From a virus: 25,278 bases of DNA. This document shows, one piece after another, positions 23,764 to 25,278 of the stretch. Position numbers and translations under genes: made by a program. How positions within the stretch are numbered: position 1 is the first letter of the stretch; each line of letters starts with the position of its first letter. Where the stretch lies: positions 1 through 25,278 of the IMG/VR virus record IMGVR_UViG_3300017967_000189, one strand, 5' to 3'. Below the pieces are notes generated by a model. That model did not search any database. It was not told the DNA's origin and saw nothing but the letters and a program-made list of their open reading frames with translations.

Positions 23764-24181
23764 GTTTGAAGGTTTAGATGAGGCATTCGAGACAGTCTCT
23801 GAAATAGTTCCTGCCGAGGTAGAAGAACCAAAGGCAAAGAAACCTCCTATTAAAAAGGAGGAGAATGATGACGTAGGTAAAGACTATGAATACGCCAGGG
23901 CAAATTTATATCAACTGGTGGACAAAGGACAAGAAGCTATCAATGGCGCTCTTGACTTGGCAATGTCTTCTGATCACCCTAGAGCATATGAAGTTGCTGG
24001 ACAACTTATCAAGCACGTCGGAGATGTAGCAGACAAGTTAATGGCACTTCAGAAGGATACTAAGTCTGTCAGAGAAGACAAGCAAAAGGGTCCAACTAAT
24101 GTCACCAATGCTTTATTTGTTGGTAGTACAGCAGATCTTCAGAAGATGCTGAAGGATGCTAAAAAGAAAGCAGATAAATAA
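23756..24181 (+). CDS. gp16: T4 gp16-like terminase small subunit
   Basis: This 141-residue protein overlaps gp15 by eight bases. 'DYEYARANLYQLVDKGQEAI', 'SSDHPRAYEVAGQLIKHVGD', 'LMALQKD' and 'NALFVGSTADLQKML' correspond segment by segment to T4 gp16 (DDYG..R.N......, DSPRHMEV...LM.QM, LHKDM, NATVFMGSPTELMDEI). T4 gp16 has 164 residues. It recognises phage DNA and stimulates the gp17 packaging motor. The N-terminus carries an acidic/lysine-rich linker ('PAEVEEPKAKKPPIKKEEN'), and the middle is a long helical hairpin as expected for oligomeric small terminases. The gene ends within a probable late promoter. Confidence 0.9.
   Translation: MDKFEGLDEAFETVSEIVPAEVEEPKAKKPPIKKEENDDVGKDYEYARANLYQLVDKGQEAINGALDLAMSSDHPRAYEVAGQLIKHVGDVADKLMALQKDTKSVREDKQKGPTNVTNALFVGSTADLQKMLKDAKKKADK
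24173..24180 (+). promoter_or_regulatory. T4-type late promoter GATAAATA (weaker)
   Basis: GATAAATA overlaps the last codons of gp16 and lies 23 bases upstream of the ATG at 24203. It fits NATAAATA with a less favoured first base. It would start a transcript for the small repeat protein, the zinc-ribbon gene and the gene beyond the window edge. The short intergenic position supports it; it could also be fortuitous, since GATAAATAA encodes Asp-Lys-stop at the gene end. Confidence 0.45.
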
Positions 24182-24202
24182 TCTTGGAGCATCACATATC
24201 CA

Positions 24203-24460
24203 ATGGCATACATTCGTCACGACGAAAATAATACTCCAGTCGATCCACAACCTGGAAAGACTACAGTAAACCAATTCTCAGGTAATGAGGGTTGGACTAC
24301 AGTCACGTATGAAAACTTCAACGCTGACTATCAAGCTCGCAATGATGATAACTCTGCCAGAACTCCTGGTACGTATCAGGCAAGAAACGATAATAATACT
24401 GCTAGAACTCCTGCAGCATATCAACGTCACGATGAAGACAATAACGCGGTAACTGGATAA
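24203..24460 (+). CDS. Small Asn/Asp-rich repeat protein
   Basis: This 85-residue protein lies behind gp16 and is not matched to any family. Its C-terminal half is three 15-residue repeats beginning at Y43, Y58 and Y73, with consensus YQAR(N)D(D/N)N(S/T)ARTPxx; the last copy is diverged ('YQRHDEDNNAVTG'). The N-terminus 'YIRHDENNTPV' is like that last copy, so the protein seems to start and end with the same unit. Composition is hydrophilic and probably extended or disordered, with no membrane or catalytic features. It could be a small virion or scaffold peptide. Its stop overlaps the next start by one base. Confidence 0.7.
   Translation: MAYIRHDENNTPVDPQPGKTTVNQFSGNEGWTTVTYENFNADYQARNDDNSARTPGTYQARNDNNTARTPAAYQRHDEDNNAVTG
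24329..24457 (+). repeat. Three 45-base tandem coding repeats
   Basis: Three units start at 24329, 24374 and 24419 and encode YQARNDDNSARTPGT, YQARNDNNTARTPAA and YQRHDEDNNAVTG. The first two are alike in protein but differ at many third positions, which suggests the repeat is kept for its protein sequence. The third is diverged. Confidence 0.75.
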
Positions 24461-25215
24461 TGGCAGAAAGAATTCCTACAATGTACGGTAGATACTATAC
24501 CATCAACCTTATTTGGCGTGGTAGAGAATTCACTCTGTCTGCTTTTACTCCAAAGTTACAGAAACTTCAGAGAACTGGAGCACAACGTATTGCAGAAAAG
24601 ATCTATCCTGGATGTAGGGTAGTTTCATATCATGAATCTGATAAGACTACAGCACCTACATTCTTGGCAACCGAGGGAACTATGAAAACATTTAGACAGT
24701 TCCGAGAACATTGCGGTATCGCATATGATGTAGTTGGTCATCAGTGTGGTCACTGTGATGCTACTGGATACCACACTGATGGTGAGAAGTGTTCTGAGTG
24801 CAATGGCACAGGTACTCTTCTTGGTCCCAACAATGGGATGGATGATATGGAAGAAGAGAAGAATGCATATGCCATCGGTATGGCTCAGGCAATGAAGTCA
24901 ACTGGTGATAAACCGCCTTTGAAAAAGAGTACAATCAAGAAGGCACACAAGATTGCAGATGCGGTAAAGAATGAAGACTGGCAGAAAAAATCTGGAAAAA
25001 ACCCAGAAGGTGGACTTAACGAAAAAGGACGCAAGTCCTATGAACGTCAGAATCCAGGAAGCGATCTTAAGAGACCTTCAAAGAAAGTTGGGAACCCTCG
25101 TAGAGCGAGCTTTTGTGCGCGAATGAAAGGCATGAAGAAGAAACTTACTTCTAAGAAAACTGCTAGAGATCCAGATAGCAGAATCAATAAGTCCCTTAGA
25201 GCTTGGAATTGCTGA
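24460..25215 (+). CDS. Zinc-ribbon protein with DUF6321-like C-terminus
   Basis: This 251-residue protein overlaps the previous stop by one base. Residues 1-~70 form a basic domain ('YYTINLIWRGREFTLSAFTP', 'IAEKIYPGCRVVSYHESD' in part). From M75 a new segment starts with 'MKTFRQFREHCG' and contains a DnaJ-type zinc ribbon, C96-x2-C99-x11-C111-x2-C114, followed by GTG. The C-terminal ~70 residues, highly basic, run from 'GGLNEKGRKSYER' through 'RRASFCARMKGM' to 'LRAWNC', matching my recollection of DUF6321, a small domain of cyanophages and related phages. Nucleic acid binding is plausible from charge and zinc ligands. Lying between gp16 and an expected gp17, it may take part in packaging, but that is inference. 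Confidence 0.72.
   Translation: MAERIPTMYGRYYTINLIWRGREFTLSAFTPKLQKLQRTGAQRIAEKIYPGCRVVSYHESDKTTAPTFLATEGTMKTFRQFREHCGIAYDVVGHQCGHCDATGYHTDGEKCSECNGTGTLLGPNNGMDDMEEEKNAYAIGMAQAMKSTGDKPPLKKSTIKKAHKIADAVKNEDWQKKSGKNPEGGLNEKGRKSYERQNPGSDLKRPSKKVGNPRRASFCARMKGMKKKLTSKKTARDPDSRINKSLRAWNC
24673..24684 (+). promoter_or_regulatory. Possible internal ribosome binding site and start
   Basis: GAGGGA at 24673-24678 precedes an in-frame ATG at 24682 by a few bases, a better Shine-Dalgarno than that of most genes here. Starting there would give a 177-residue product beginning 'MKTFRQFREHCG', without the N-terminal domain. Its first residues resemble the start of the gene at 25217 ('MKSFKDFMSE'). Confidence 0.3.
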
Positions 25216-25216
25216 T

Positions 25217-25278
25217 ATGAAATCCTTCAAAGACTTTATGTCGGAGAGTGTAAATATCTCTGGCGACTTCAACGGTAA
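25217..25278 (+). CDS. Start of a further gene, cut by the window edge
   Basis: An ATG one base after the zinc-ribbon gene's stop opens a frame of 20 residues ('MKSFKDFMSESVNISGDF...') that runs off the window. The opening M-K-x-F-x-x-F-x-x-E is a frequent start in cyanophage small proteins and is echoed at the internal M75 of the gene before. In T4 order gene 17 (large terminase) comes next, but too little is visible to say whether this is gp17 or another inserted gene. Confidence 0.6.
   Translation, partial: MKSFKDFMSESVNISGDFNG

Noticed and set aside
23843-23876. CCTCC/GGAGG hairpin and internal ATG inside gp16, possible pac-like or internal start
   Set aside because: The stem is only five base pairs, and the ATG opens a frame of three codons. 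T4 pac activity has been linked to gene 16, but nothing here identifies a site.

Overview
The window is a stretch of a T4-like marine cyanophage genome (cyanomyovirus, Kyanoviridae-like, infecting Synechococcus or Prochlorococcus). The evidence is threefold. The T4 neck and packaging genes 13-14-15-16 appear in the canonical order. T4-type late promoters of the form NATAAATA are present. The fibre proteins use sequence idioms typical of marine cyanophages. All 23 supported genes lie on the + strand, are packed with overlaps or gaps of a few bases, and leave no gene-free stretch above about 35 bases. I saw no tRNA, CRISPR array, insertion sequence or rRNA. Most starts lack a recognisable Shine-Dalgarno, and many genes sit in stop/start contact.

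Layout. (1) 2-4525: 3' part of a giant tail-fibre protein; its start lies outside the window. (2) 4529-15110: an accessory region that alternates adhesin-like virion proteins with enzymes. The virion-like proteins are a fibrinogen-like fibre protein, a repeat/propeller-like fibre protein, a third fibre protein and two helical proteins. The enzymes are three 2-oxoglutarate/Fe(II) oxygenases, a U32-like protein fused to a SAM methyltransferase, and a class III PLP aminotransferase. Several small unknown genes are interspersed. (3) 15146-20617: an 1823-residue protein with a complete subtilisin (S8) catalytic set, two cupredoxin-like domains that retain type 1 copper-type ligands, a He_PIG-like domain, six Ig-like repeats and a fibronectin-like C-terminal region. 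(4) 20620-24181: neck proteins gp13 and gp14, tail completion protein gp15 and small terminase gp16. (5) 24203-25278: a small repeat protein, a zinc-ribbon/DUF6321-like protein and the start of one more gene.

How it may work together. The fibre and adhesin proteins probably form the host-recognition apparatus, and the neck, completion and terminase genes build and fill the virion. Late promoters at 4468, 13406, 15111 and 24173 would let gp55-type sigma drive the fibre, enzyme, protease and packaging blocks separately. The interleaved enzymes suggest, as inference only, that the phage chemically modifies its own virion proteins or a host cell-surface or metabolic substrate. The substrates cannot be read from the sequence. 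The items most worth a second look are the protease-cupredoxin-Ig protein, the U32-methyltransferase fusion and the aminotransferase.
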